NCBI GenBank assembly: GCA_018262385.1
Contig: JAGSPQ010000015.1
Location: 1 to 12,279 of the forward strand
DNA: 12,279 nucleotides
Source of the DNA: Myxococcaceae bacterium
GTDB taxonomy: Bacteria > Myxococcota > Myxococcia > Myxococcales > Myxococcaceae
Direction: 5' to 3'
Shown here: piece after piece, positions 1-6,926 of the stretch
How positions within the stretch are numbered: position 1 is the first letter of the stretch
Layout: every line of letters starts with the position of its first letter
Position numbers and translations under genes: made by a program
Notes under the pieces: generated by a model
Told to the model about the DNA's origin: nothing
Databases searched by the model: none
Seen by the model: only the letters and a program-made list of their open reading frames with translations

Positions 1-843
1 CTGGCCCGCAGCGCGGCGCTCCACAACCAGCACGGGGTGCCGACCCAGATCCTCACCCCCGACGCCGCGCAGCAGATCGTGCCCCAGCTGTCGATGAAGG
101 GCGTGCAGCTGGCGGCCTTCAACAAGGACGACGGGGTGATCTTCCCCTGGCCCTTCCTCTGGGGCTACGCGCAGAGCTGCCTGAAGAAGGGGATCAAGGT
201 CGAGACCTTCACCAAGGTGGTCGGCTTCGAGCAGAGCGAAGGCCGGGTGCGCAAGGTGATCACCGATCGCGGGGAGATCGCCTGCGACACGGTGGTGGTC
301 GCCGCCGGCGCCTGGAGCCCGCAGATCTGCGCGCTGGCCGGAGTGAAGCTGCCCAACCAGCCCCACCGCCACGAGATCTGCTCTTCCGAGCCGCTCAAGC
401 CGTTCATGGGTCCGCTGGTCTCGGTGCTCGACAGCGGGCTCTACTTCTCGCAGTCGATGCGCGGAGAGATCGTCGGCGGCATGGGCGACCCCGCCGAGCC
501 CGCCCAGATGCAGCTGGGCTCGACGATGCGCTTCCTCACCCGCTACGCCCAGGCGCTCACCGAGCAGATGCCGATCACCGGGCGGCTGAAGATCCTCCGC
601 CAGTGGGCCGGGCCGTACGACGTGACGCCCGACAACTCCCCGATCCTCGGGCGGACCCCGGGGCTGCCCAACCTGCTGCAGCTGTCGGGCTTCGTCGGGC
701 ACGGCTTCATGATGGCGCCCGCGGTGGCCGAGCGGATGGCGAAGTGGATGGCCACCGGCCAGTCGGACGAGCTGTTCGAGAAGTTCACCCTCCAGCGCTT
801 CGCGGACGGCAACCTGATCCGCGAGGACATGATCATCGGCTGA
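1..843 (+). CDS. FAD-dependent oxidoreductase of the DAO / sarcosine oxidase beta-like family, 5'-truncated by the window edge
   Basis: Probably a flavoenzyme that oxidises a secondary or D-amino acid, or a related amine. The frame is open from base 1, so the N-terminus with the GxGxxG FAD-binding motif lies outside the window. The visible 280 residues are the C-terminal part of the fold. CDTVVVAAGAWSP is the usual second FAD-contact strand ending in an AAG. Near the C-terminus, a TPDNSPILG motif followed by GFVGHGFMMAPAVAE is the typical isoalloxazine-contacting end of sarcosine oxidase beta and glycine oxidase relatives. The GTG at 37 is only the first internal start-like codon and is unlikely to be the real start. 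The gene converges with the DUF4142 gene, leaving 33 bases between stops. That gap holds short GC-rich inverted repeats (CCGGG at 849-853 against CCCGG at 871-875) but no T-run. The family is clear; the substrate cannot be read from this fragment. Confidence 0.88.
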   Translation: MARSAALHNQHGVPTQILTPDAAQQIVPQLSMKGVQLAAFNKDDGVIFPWPFLWGYAQSCLKKGIKVETFTKVVGFEQSEGRVRKVITDRGEIACDTVVVAAGAWSPQICALAGVKLPNQPHRHEICSSEPLKPFMGPLVSVLDSGLYFSQSMRGEIVGGMGDPAEPAQMQLGSTMRFLTRYAQALTEQMPITGRLKILRQWAGPYDVTPDNSPILGRTPGLPNLLQLSGFVGHGFMMAPAVAERMAKWMATGQSDELFEKFTLQRFADGNLIREDMIIG

Positions 844-876
844 ACCTGCCGGGTTGGCGCGTGGGGGAAGCCCGGA

Positions 877-1515
877 CTACAGCGAGGTGGTCTTCGCCTT
901 GGCCTTCGCGAGGTCCCTGGCGATCTTCAGGTGCTCCTCGAGCACGGGGATGGTGCGGGTGGCGTACTCCTTCAGTTCCTTCGCTTCCCCGGACTTCGCC
1001 TGCTTCTTGAAGAGCTTGATCGTCTTCTCGTGGTCTTTGACGATGTGCCTGGCGAAGGCGTTGTCGAAGTCGGCGCCCTTCATCGCCTTCAGCTTGTCGT
1101 AGTCGCGCTGGTGCTCGGAATCCATGCGGGTGGGGAGCATCACGTCGTAGGGGGCCACCGCCGCCTCCAGCTCGCGATTGGCCTTCTCGTGCTCTTTGAG
1201 GAGCCGCTCGCCGAGATCCTTCACGTCCTGGCTCTGGCCCTGCTCCTGGGCCAGCTTGCCGAGCTCGACTTCGGCCAGCCCGCCGATCGCGGCGTCGATG
1301 ACGAACTCCTTGTCGCGGCGGCTGAGCTTCTTCTGCTCTTCCGCCTTCCCCGCCTCGCCGCGGGCGTCGTCCCTGGGCTTGAGCTCGGGCTCACTCTTCT
1401 GGGGGTCGCTCTGTTTGCTCGGGGGGTCCTGCCGGGGCGCGTCGTCCTGCGCCCATCCGGTGAGGCTGAGCATGAACACCGATGCGACTGCTGCTTTGAA
1501 GACTCTGGATTTCAC
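877..1515 (-). CDS. Exported DUF4142 domain protein (ferritin-like four-helix type)
   Basis: A 212-residue protein of unknown molecular function. Residues 1-22 form a signal peptide (basic start, hydrophobic stretch, AQ junction after GWA), so it should be periplasmic or outer-membrane associated. Residues 23-66 are a charged, Pro/Lys/Asp-rich linker. Residues 68-205 match the DUF4142 pattern: FVIDAAIGGLAEVELGKLA, then LLKEHEKANREL, then VKDHEKTIKLFKKQAKSG, and a final HL-containing helix. The domain is helical, with repeated His/Glu-bearing helices as in DUF305/DUF4142 relatives. The start is GTG, supported by CAGGAGC about six bases upstream. It is the last gene of the leftward set. The 224-base gap before it suggests its own promoter; a perfect 12-base palindrome at 1639-1650 lies in that gap. 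In the literature the family is loosely linked to stress and envelope functions; nothing here narrows the role. Confidence 0.85.
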   Translation of the reverse strand: MKSRVFKAAVASVFMLSLTGWAQDDAPRQDPPSKQSDPQKSEPELKPRDDARGEAGKAEEQKKLSRRDKEFVIDAAIGGLAEVELGKLAQEQGQSQDVKDLGERLLKEHEKANRELEAAVAPYDVMLPTRMDSEHQRDYDKLKAMKGADFDNAFARHIVKDHEKTIKLFKKQAKSGEAKELKEYATRTIPVLEEHLKIARDLAKAKAKTTSL

Positions 1516-1638
1516 GGTTCGCTCCTGGAAGCTCGCTTTAAATCAGCGCCGCCTCGAGTGCCGCGTGCGAGCAAGCCGCAGCAAGGACGGCACTGAGCAG
1601 CAGATGCAATTCGAGCGCCCAGCGCAGGGCGGAAGTTT

Positions 1639-1650
1639 TGCGCCGGCGCA
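1639..1650. repeat. Perfect 12-base palindrome TGCGCCGGCGCA
   Basis: A self-complementary GC-rich site in the gap between the STAS-like gene and the DUF4142 gene, about 125 bases upstream of the latter's start. No T-run follows on either strand, so it does not look like an intrinsic terminator. It could be an operator or a chance palindrome in GC-rich DNA. The rest of the gap (1516-1739) shows no convincing promoter or small gene. Confidence 0.35.
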
Positions 1651-1739
1651 CAATTGCCCGCGAGGAGCCGCAAAAACCGCGCTTCAACCTTCGAGTGAGC
1701 CGCGCCTGGCGCCGGTCGGCTCGGCGGGAGCGCGCATGG

Positions 1740-2003
1740 TTAGCGCGTGACGCGCAAACTTGTCTTGCCCCAGGCCGAGCCGCGAAAGCTCACCGGGCCC
1801 GGGCGCTGGGCCAGCTCGTACGCCAGCCGGCGCAGGCTGTGCTCGGCCAGCTTCTCCGCTCGCGACAGGTCAATGACTATCGGGGCTTCCTCCGGGGTGA
1901 GCGCGATCGCCCGCAGCAGCGCCTCCACCGACACCTCGTCCAGCACCCCGGTGCTCGTCAGCACGATCAATCCACTGCCCTTCTCCCGCGTGACTGAAAG
2001 CAT
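1740..2003 (-). CDS. Small STAS-like domain protein (anti-sigma factor antagonist type)
   Basis: An 87-residue single-domain protein. It begins with a strand-rich segment (SVTREKGSGLIVLTSTGVLDE), continues with a helix (VEALLRAIAL), then the strand-turn APIVIDLSRAEKLAEHSLRRLAYEL and a final strand GPVSFRGSA. That order and the IDLS motif fit the STAS fold of SpoIIAA-like phospho-switch proteins. The Ser in the LAEHSLRRL segment sits roughly where the phosphorylated Ser of antagonists lies, but without an alignment this is only a suggestion. The ATG is well supported by GGGGGAGGAGC a few bases upstream. It follows the universal stress gene by 55 bases on the same strand and is probably cotranscribed. 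No kinase or anti-sigma partner lies in the window. Confidence 0.6.
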   Translation of the reverse strand: MLSVTREKGSGLIVLTSTGVLDEVSVEALLRAIALTPEEAPIVIDLSRAEKLAEHSLRRLAYELAQRPGPVSFRGSAWGKTSLRVTR

Positions 2004-2058
2004 GCGCTCCTCCCCCGGTGAATGGGTTCGGGGGGCAGCAGCAACAAGCGCGCCACCG

Positions 2059-2940
2059 CTACCGGAGATCGGGGAAGTCGGTCACCAGCCGCACCGGCGA
2101 CGGGCGGCCGAGCAGGTTCAGCCGGCCGGGGATGCAGGCGACCGACATCGGCGCGTCCCTCAGCACCTCGTGCGACACCGAGCGCAGCAGGCTCATCGGG
2201 GCGTGCAGCGGGTTGGCCCCGAGCACCAGCACCTCGACCTGCTCGACCGCCGCCAGCGCCAGCAGCTGCTCGCCGAGGTGGCCCACGCCGATCTCGATCT
2301 GAACCCGGTGGCTCACCCCGGAGGGCAGCCCGGCCAGCGCGGCCCTGGTCTCGTCGTGCATCGTCTTCACCAGCGACGCATGACCTTCGCCGTCCGCCGG
2401 CACCGGGAGGCCACGGCGGGCGTACTCGTCGCGCGGCCACCAGATGCGCGCGGCGATCAGCTCGATCGGGCCGTACTCCGACAGCCGGCGGATCCAGTCG
2501 CGCGCGACCGCCGCGCTCCAGGTGTGATCGAGCGCGAGCATCACCTGCAGCGGGCCGCTGCCGCGGGTCCAGGCCTCGAACGGCTTGAAGTCCCGCACCA
2601 CCAGCAGCGGCAGCTCGAGCCCGTAGGCGAAGGTGTCGAGCGAGCGGGTGTCTCCCACCACCAGCAGCAGCGCCTGCTTCGCGGTGCAGAACTGCGCCAC
2701 CGCGTGCTCGAGCGGGCCATGGAGCACCGCGGTCTGGACGTCGACTCCGCTGCTCGCCAGCGCCGCCGCCTCGAGCAGCAGCGCCTCGTCGACCGCCGAC
2801 TCGATCTCGTCGTCGGTGTTGCGGTTGGGCAACACGCTCACCAGCCAGAGCGGCTGGCCGTGCCGGTGCGCCAGGCCGGCGGCGACCTTGACCGCCGCGA
2901 ACGAGGAGTCGGTGAAGTGGGTCGCGCAGACGATCGTCAT
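2059..2940 (-). CDS. Universal stress protein with two tandem UspA-type domains
   Basis: A 293-residue cytoplasmic protein. The first domain (about 1-117) opens with TIVCATHFTDSSFAAVKVAAGLA and ends with LLLVVGDTRSLDTFAYGLELPLLVV. The second (about 130-270) starts with LQVMLALDHTWSAAVARDWI and ends with VEVLVLGANPLHAPMSLLRSVSHEVLRDAPMSV. The second domain's end clearly mirrors the usual Usp ATP loop, but the G-2X-G-9X-G(S/T) pattern is broken: P replaces the second G and R replaces the third. The first domain also lacks it. ATP binding is therefore doubtful. I chose the ATG at 2940 because the conserved domain begins right there. The frame stays open upstream to 3348, but that part overlaps the GGST-repeat gene in another frame. 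The ribosome binding site is weak. It lies 80 bases after the preceding gene on the same strand. Confidence 0.82.
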   Translation of the reverse strand: MTIVCATHFTDSSFAAVKVAAGLAHRHGQPLWLVSVLPNRNTDDEIESAVDEALLLEAAALASSGVDVQTAVLHGPLEHAVAQFCTAKQALLLVVGDTRSLDTFAYGLELPLLVVRDFKPFEAWTRGSGPLQVMLALDHTWSAAVARDWIRRLSEYGPIELIAARIWWPRDEYARRGLPVPADGEGHASLVKTMHDETRAALAGLPSGVSHRVQIEIGVGHLGEQLLALAAVEQVEVLVLGANPLHAPMSLLRSVSHEVLRDAPMSVACIPGRLNLLGRPSPVRLVTDFPDLR

Positions 2941-3020
2941 GTGGCGGCAGCGAAGCAACGCGTGCGCCAAGGCGCGCCGCGCTGCTTTCGCGTTTCCGCC
3001 CAGCCACCTGGGGTGCTGCT

Positions 3021-3380
3021 CTAGAGGTTGCCGTTCTTGCTCAGCACCCAGAGGGTGGCGGCGACATCGCCCCCGCAGTCGAACATCCGCTGCGCGTCGC
3101 TGACCGTCGCCCAGCTGCTGCCGCCCTTCTCGATCTTGCCGTTCTCGAACGTCGCGACCGTGCTGCCGCCGACCTCGACGGCGTACTTGCTGCCGCGCTT
3201 GACCGCCTTGCCCTTGGTGCTGCCGCCCTTCTCGATCGTGATGTCGCTGCCCGAGGTGCGCACCGTGTACTGGGTGCTGCCCCCCTTCTCGACCCGATCG
3301 CCGTTGCACTTGTAGTCGGCGGCCAGCGCCGGAGCAGACAGCAGACACACCACGGCCATCGCCTTGAGGATCGAACGCAT
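3021..3380 (-). CDS. Small exported protein with GGST repeats
   Basis: A 119-residue protein I do not recognise. Residues 1-21 are a clear signal peptide (MRS start, hydrophobic core, ALAA junction), so it should be periplasmic or secreted. The mature part has a regular pattern. GGST occurs at 33-36, 52-55 and 71-74, GGSS at 86-89, with SGS (43-45) and RGS (62-64) about midway between. The flanks alternate polar and hydrophobic residues (VEKGGSTQYTVR, ITIEKGGSTKGKAV, VEVGGSTVATF, IEKGGSSWATV). This looks like strand-turn-strand repeats with a step of about 19 residues. Only two Cys remain after export, at 25 and 102, and they could form a disulphide closing the repeat domain. GGAG about ten bases upstream supports the ATG. 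It starts 75 bases after the end of the 702-residue gene and is probably in the same transcript. Function unknown. Confidence 0.75.
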   Translation of the reverse strand: MRSILKAMAVVCLLSAPALAADYKCNGDRVEKGGSTQYTVRTSGSDITIEKGGSTKGKAVKRGSKYAVEVGGSTVATFENGKIEKGGSSWATVSDAQRMFDCGGDVAATLWVLSKNGNL

Positions 3381-3455
3381 TTTTCGTGACTCCGGTTTTG
3401 CGAGAAGACTGCTGCCCCGCCTGACCCGAGGGCCAGGCGGCAGGTGCAGCTTCTT

Positions 3456-5564
3456 TCAGCCGACGATGCTGATCGGCACGCCGGCCTCGGGCTTCTTGAG
3501 CGCCTCGAGGGTGGCGGGAGACAGCGCCGCCTTCAGCGCGTTGATCACCGCCTGATCGCCCGCGTAGTTGTGCCCGGTGTGGCTGCCGAGCGCGGACATC
3601 ACCTTGCCCTGGTCGATGTCGGCCGGGAGGTTGAAGCGGGTCAGCATCTGCGACCAGACCTCGCGATCGCGGTAGCCGTCGTCGACGTCCAGCGACTGGG
3701 CGAAGGCGACCACCGCGGCGAGCTTGCCGTCGACCGGAGCCAGCCGCAGGTGCCCCTTGTCCTGGAGGAAGCGGGTGAACTCGTAGACGCCGACGCCGCG
3801 CAGCGCTTCCTCGCTCATGTGCGAGTAGCGCGAGTTGACCTGCATCACGAACTCCGGCTTGCCGGTCTTGCTCTTCTGCTCGGTGAAGCGAATCAGATCC
3901 TTCTCGCCCATCTTCGGGTCGAAGAAGCCGCCGCCGATCACCTTCGAGTCGGGGTTGACGTGATCGAGGATCCCGCTGAACTCCGAGAGGGTGTTGATCA
4001 TGTTCGCGCTGACCAGCACCTTGGTGCCGTCGAGGATCCCGGCCGGGCGATCCTGCTTCACCGGCTTGAACTCGCGCGCGGTGTCTTCGGCCACCTTGAA
4101 GGTGTTGAAGTTGAAGTGCTTGTCCAGGTAGTCGGCCTGGCCGTCATTGTCGCGGTCGAGCACCTTCTCGCGATCGCGGGTCGAGATCGGGGTGACGTAG
4201 TTGTCCCAGGTGCGGCCCCAGCCGATGTCGGCCGCGTCGTTCATCCCCTTGTGGATCTTGGTCCAGTCGTCCCGGCCGGCGACGCCGTCGACCAGCGCCA
4301 GCAGCGCCTGCACGCCCTCGCCGCGGGTCATCTGCCCGTTGCTGTCGGTGTAGAAGTTCGAGGCAGCGTAGGTGGTGACCACCTGGGCGTTGCCGTACTT
4401 CTCCTTCACGCCGTCGAGCACGCCCTTGCCGACGCAGAGGTTGTAGAAGAGCAGCTTGCCGTCGGCGCCGTCGTCGGTCTGCGGCCCGTTCTTGATCGAG
4501 GCCGTCATGTTGCGGCCCCAGTTGCTGTGCCCGTCGTAGCCGACGATCTGAACGTTCTTGTCGTTCATCGGCTTGAGGATGTCGGTGCCGCCCTGGTGCA
4601 CCTGGATCTGGAACTTCGTCTCGCCGACGCCCGGCTTGTTGATGATGCGCTCGTAGGTCGAGACGCCGTGCTCGCTCTCGGGGCCGACCGGCTTGAAGCC
4701 CGCGTCTTTGAGGTTCTTGACGAACCCGCCCCAGAACTCGCCCTGGCCCACCGTCCACGAGAGGTTGACCTTGTTGTTCCCGCCCGCGAACCACTTGTCG
4801 TACGGGGGCTGGGTCGGCGCGAGCGTCTTCATCAGCACGTCGCTGATCGCCTTCACCGCCGGGTTCTTCGCCGCCGCGTCGGTGTTGCCGAGGTGGAAGA
4901 CCATCGACTCCTGCAGCCGGGGGTTGGTCTCGTTCTTGATCAACGCCTCGTAGGTCTTCGCCATCGTCCCCTGCAGCGCGGCCTCGGGCGAGGCCTCCAT
5001 CAGCTCGAGCAGGGTGGTCGCCGCCGAGGCGCGCATCTGCAGCGCCTGGTTCTTGTCCATCCCCGCCGGCGCCTGGCCGTCGGCCGGCACCCGCGCCAGC
5101 ACCGCCTTGAGGTTCTCGAACACCTTGCCCCGCAGCTCGGCGCTGGCGGTGGCGAACGGGCTCTTGGTGCCCGGCGCGTCGTCGACCAGCTCGGCCGCGC
5201 GGTAGATCGCATCGCCCAGCTCGACGTCGTTGGCGGGCGGCTTGCCGTCGGCGTTGGCGGTGAAGACGCCGTTGGCGTTGAGGAACACCGGGCGGTGCGC
5301 GCCCGACGGGTCGAGGTTGATCACCTGCCCGCCCGGAGGAGGAGGCGGCGGCAGCTGGGGATCGATCAGCGACTTGAGCAGCTCGGCGGCGCCGGGCTGG
5401 AAGATGTCCTTGTGCTTGAGCAGCAGCGCCTTGATCTGCGTCTTCTCGTACGAGCTGACGATGCCGTTCGACTTCACCTGATCGACGAGCGCCTTCGCTT
5501 CGTCCGGCGTGAACTTGCGGTCGGTCGCGAACTGCTCCCCTCTGCGAGTAATGCTCATCACCAT
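3456..5564 (-). CDS. Large hypothetical protein with a possible caspase/gingipain-like His/Cys pair and calcium-binding-like loops
   Basis: A 702-residue protein I cannot assign to a named family. The frame extends 18 codons further upstream, but GGGGAG eight bases before the ATG at 5564 supports that start; the ATG at 5558 is an alternative. No signal peptide is visible. Residues 1-70 are helical and charged, followed by a proline run and Gly-Gly (about 72-79). Residues 115-255 look like stacked helices. Residues 328-385 carry VQIVGYDGHSNWG (His346) and then KLLFYNLCVGKG (Cys377). A strand ending in Gly-His, followed 31 residues later by a strand ending in Cys, resembles the catalytic dyad of clan CD peptidases. 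A DxDxDGxxD loop at about 470-478 resembles EF-hand or dockerin calcium loops, with a second Asp-rich segment (DVDDGYRDRE) near 626. It is the first gene of the leftward set and is divergent from the TetR-type gene. Peptidase activity is inference only. Confidence 0.8.
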   Translation of the reverse strand: MVMSITRRGEQFATDRKFTPDEAKALVDQVKSNGIVSSYEKTQIKALLLKHKDIFQPGAAELLKSLIDPQLPPPPPPGGQVINLDPSGAHRPVFLNANGVFTANADGKPPANDVELGDAIYRAAELVDDAPGTKSPFATASAELRGKVFENLKAVLARVPADGQAPAGMDKNQALQMRASAATTLLELMEASPEAALQGTMAKTYEALIKNETNPRLQESMVFHLGNTDAAAKNPAVKAISDVLMKTLAPTQPPYDKWFAGGNNKVNLSWTVGQGEFWGGFVKNLKDAGFKPVGPESEHGVSTYERIINKPGVGETKFQIQVHQGGTDILKPMNDKNVQIVGYDGHSNWGRNMTASIKNGPQTDDGADGKLLFYNLCVGKGVLDGVKEKYGNAQVVTTYAASNFYTDSNGQMTRGEGVQALLALVDGVAGRDDWTKIHKGMNDAADIGWGRTWDNYVTPISTRDREKVLDRDNDGQADYLDKHFNFNTFKVAEDTAREFKPVKQDRPAGILDGTKVLVSANMINTLSEFSGILDHVNPDSKVIGGGFFDPKMGEKDLIRFTEQKSKTGKPEFVMQVNSRYSHMSEEALRGVGVYEFTRFLQDKGHLRLAPVDGKLAAVVAFAQSLDVDDGYRDREVWSQMLTRFNLPADIDQGKVMSALGSHTGHNYAGDQAVINALKAALSPATLEALKKPEAGVPISIVG

Positions 5565-5673
5565 GTGCGGACTCCCCGGTTTGAACGCCTGGTCGAAACG
5601 GCGCGGAAAGTAGCACACGCGTCCGGGGGTCCTTGCGCAACACCCGCAATGTTAGTTATTCAGCACTCACCAA
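5565..5673. promoter_or_regulatory. Divergent intergenic region with palindrome TTGCGCAA (5633-5640)
   Basis: These 109 bases separate two genes that start away from each other, so promoters for both should lie here. The eight-base perfect palindrome TTGCGCAA lies 33 bases before the TetR-type start, and the AT-rich stretch GTTAGTTATT (5651-5660) follows it. TTGCGC with part of that AT-rich stretch could serve as -35 and -10 elements for the regulator, in which case the palindrome would overlap the promoter. TetR proteins commonly bind palindromes in their own divergent promoters, so it is a reasonable but unproven operator candidate. The palindrome is short for a full TetR operator. Confidence 0.35.
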
Positions 5674-6270
5674 ATGGGACGACCGCGACGGATTTCGGAC
5701 GACGACATTGCGAGGGAAGCGCGCGCAGTCTTTCTCAGCCAGGGGCCGGGCGCCTCGACGGAGAAGATCGCGCGCAAGCTGGGGGTCTCGCAGGCGGCGC
5801 TGTTCAAGCGGGTGCCGACCAAGGACGAGCTGCTGGTGCTGGCGCTCTGTCCGCGCGACACCCCGCTGGTGCTCCAGCAGCTGCCGATGGGGCCGGACCT
5901 CGATCGCCCGGTGCCGCAGCAGCTGACCGAGCTGGTGCGCTCGCTGCTCGGGTTCTTTCGCGACCTGATGCCGGCGCTGCTGACGTTGAAGGCCAGCGGC
6001 GTGGCGCTCGAGCGGGCGTTTCCAGATGGGAAGGTCGCTCCGCCGATCAAGGTGCGGGAGGACCTCACCCTGTGGCTGAAGCTGGCGCACCGCCAGCGCA
6101 AGGTGGGGGGCGCGGATCTGAAGCCGATGGCCGAGCTGATCCTCGGAGCGATCGAGTCGCGCTGCCTGCTCGAGCACCTCGCCGGAGCGAAGGCCTCGGC
6201 CGCGGATGACCGGACCTTCGCGACCGAGATCGTCCGCGCGGCGTGGCACGGGCTGGCGCCGTCGACCTGA
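5674..6270 (+). CDS. TetR/AcrR family transcriptional regulator
   Basis: A 198-residue DNA-binding regulator. The N-terminus is the usual TetR domain: GRPRRISDDDIAREARAVFLSQG, then the helix-turn-helix STEKIARKLGVSQAALFKRVPTKDELL (about 29-54). In the last motif the usual Tyr-x-His/Tyr before F is replaced by LFKRVPTKDEL, a common variant. The rest is the helical ligand-binding and dimer domain, too divergent to suggest a ligand. The length is typical. The ATG has no strong ribosome binding site, so expression may be low. It is divergent from the 702-residue protein gene and lies 114 bases upstream of the repeat-peptide gene on the same strand, so it could control either set. The context does not decide between them. 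Confidence 0.9.
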   Translation: MGRPRRISDDDIAREARAVFLSQGPGASTEKIARKLGVSQAALFKRVPTKDELLVLALCPRDTPLVLQQLPMGPDLDRPVPQQLTELVRSLLGFFRDLMPALLTLKASGVALERAFPDGKVAPPIKVREDLTLWLKLAHRQRKVGGADLKPMAELILGAIESRCLLEHLAGAKASAADDRTFATEIVRAAWHGLAPST

Positions 6271-6384
6271 TTTTCGTGACTGCGGACTCACCAATAAAGT
6301 GACGCCAGCCGCGGTGGGTGGTGTCGTTGGCCGAAGAAGATCCGGTACAGTCGCGCATCGTTTTTTTTCACCGGAGCCGCGCCA

Positions 6385-6915
6385 ATGAAGAAGATCCAGG
6401 GCCCGAAGATCGCGTCCACCCGGGTTTCGACGCCGAAGGCCGCCGAGAAGGCCGCCGCCGCCGCGAAGCCCACCGCGGCCAAGACGGCCAGGCCGGCCGC
6501 CGGCTTCCCCCGCACCGCCTGGGCGGATCCGGCGAAGCTGGCGAAGTCGATCGAGACCGCGCACGCGCGGGAGAGCCACCCCCGGCTGGTCCACGCCAAG
6601 CCGGTGGCCCACGATCCGATCGGCGGTGAGCCGACCCGCCCGCCGATCGCGATGCGCTACGGCCTGCGACCGCCGGTGAATCCGCCGCCGATCGCGATGC
6701 GGTACGGCCTGCGCCCGCCTTCTCCCGGCCAGCCGCCCGCGCCGCCCGCGCCCCGCCCGCCGATCGCGATGCGCTACGGCCTGCGACCGCCTTCTCCCGG
6801 CCGCCCGACCGATCCCCCGGTGAAGCCGCCGCCGATCGCGATGCGCTACGGGCTGCGTCCTCCTGAGCGCCCGGGGATCCCGACCACGCCGCGCCGCGGC
6901 CACTCGGTCGACTGA
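6385..6915 (+). CDS. Candidate multi-core ribosomal peptide precursor with four PPIAMRYGLRPP repeats
   Basis: A 176-residue protein I read as the substrate of the next gene's radical SAM enzyme. Residues 1-80 are a possible leader: basic start, Ala/Lys-rich stretch (17-36), then FPRTAWADPAKLAKSIETA. No hydrophobic signal sequence is visible, and nothing resembles the nitrile-hydratase or Nif11 leaders. Residues 86-97, 101-112, 125-136 and 149-160 are four identical copies of PPIAMRYGLRPP, separated by short Pro-rich spacers. Each holds an Arg-Tyr-Gly (91-93, 106-108, 130-132, 154-156). Tyramine-excising spliceases act at X-Tyr-Gly, so each copy could be a modification site; this is inference. 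The protein has no Cys, Asn or Gln in the repeats, so lanthionine or cyanobactin-type heterocycles are unlikely. GGAG eight bases before the ATG supports the start. The stop is 11 bases from the maturase start, indicating one transcript. An unmodified Pro-rich structural protein is the main alternative. Confidence 0.72.
   Translation: MKKIQGPKIASTRVSTPKAAEKAAAAAKPTAAKTARPAAGFPRTAWADPAKLAKSIETAHARESHPRLVHAKPVAHDPIGGEPTRPPIAMRYGLRPPVNPPPIAMRYGLRPPSPGQPPAPPAPRPPIAMRYGLRPPSPGRPTDPPVKPPPIAMRYGLRPPERPGIPTTPRRGHSVD
6640..6864 (+). repeat. Four in-frame 36-base repeats encoding PPIAMRYGLRPP
   Basis: Copies lie at 6640-6675, 6685-6720, 6757-6792 and 6829-6864, with spacers of 9, 36 and 36 bases. By eye only 5 of the 36 positions vary among copies, and all five are third codon positions that leave the amino acid unchanged. 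The similarity between copies 2 and 3 continues past the unit (both are followed by codons for Ser-Pro-Gly), which suggests tandem duplication of a longer piece. Confidence 0.95.
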
Positions 6916-6926
6916 CGGAAGAAGGA

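Noticed and set aside
3444..6209. A 921-codon open frame on the + strand
   Set aside because: It lies opposite the 702-residue gene and overlaps the TetR-type gene. Its Val/Arg/Leu-rich product with no family features is typical of antisense frames in high-GC DNA.
6271..6285. Shared 15-base stretch TTTTCGTGACTNCGG also at 3381-3395, considered as a common regulatory site
   Set aside because: 14 of 15 matches between two places in 12 kb is within what chance gives, and the positions relative to genes differ: one overlaps a ribosome binding site, the other follows the TetR-type stop.
6361..6368. Run of eight T before the repeat-peptide gene, considered as a terminator
   Set aside because: No stable GC stem directly precedes it, and it sits only 17 bases before the start codon, so it is part of the leader. 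It may still affect transcription.
6640..6864. Apparent short CRISPR-like array: 36-base repeats with two 36-base spacers
   Set aside because: The repeats are in frame in a coding gene, vary only at silent positions, one spacer is 9 bases, the spacers are Pro codons, and no cas gene is near.
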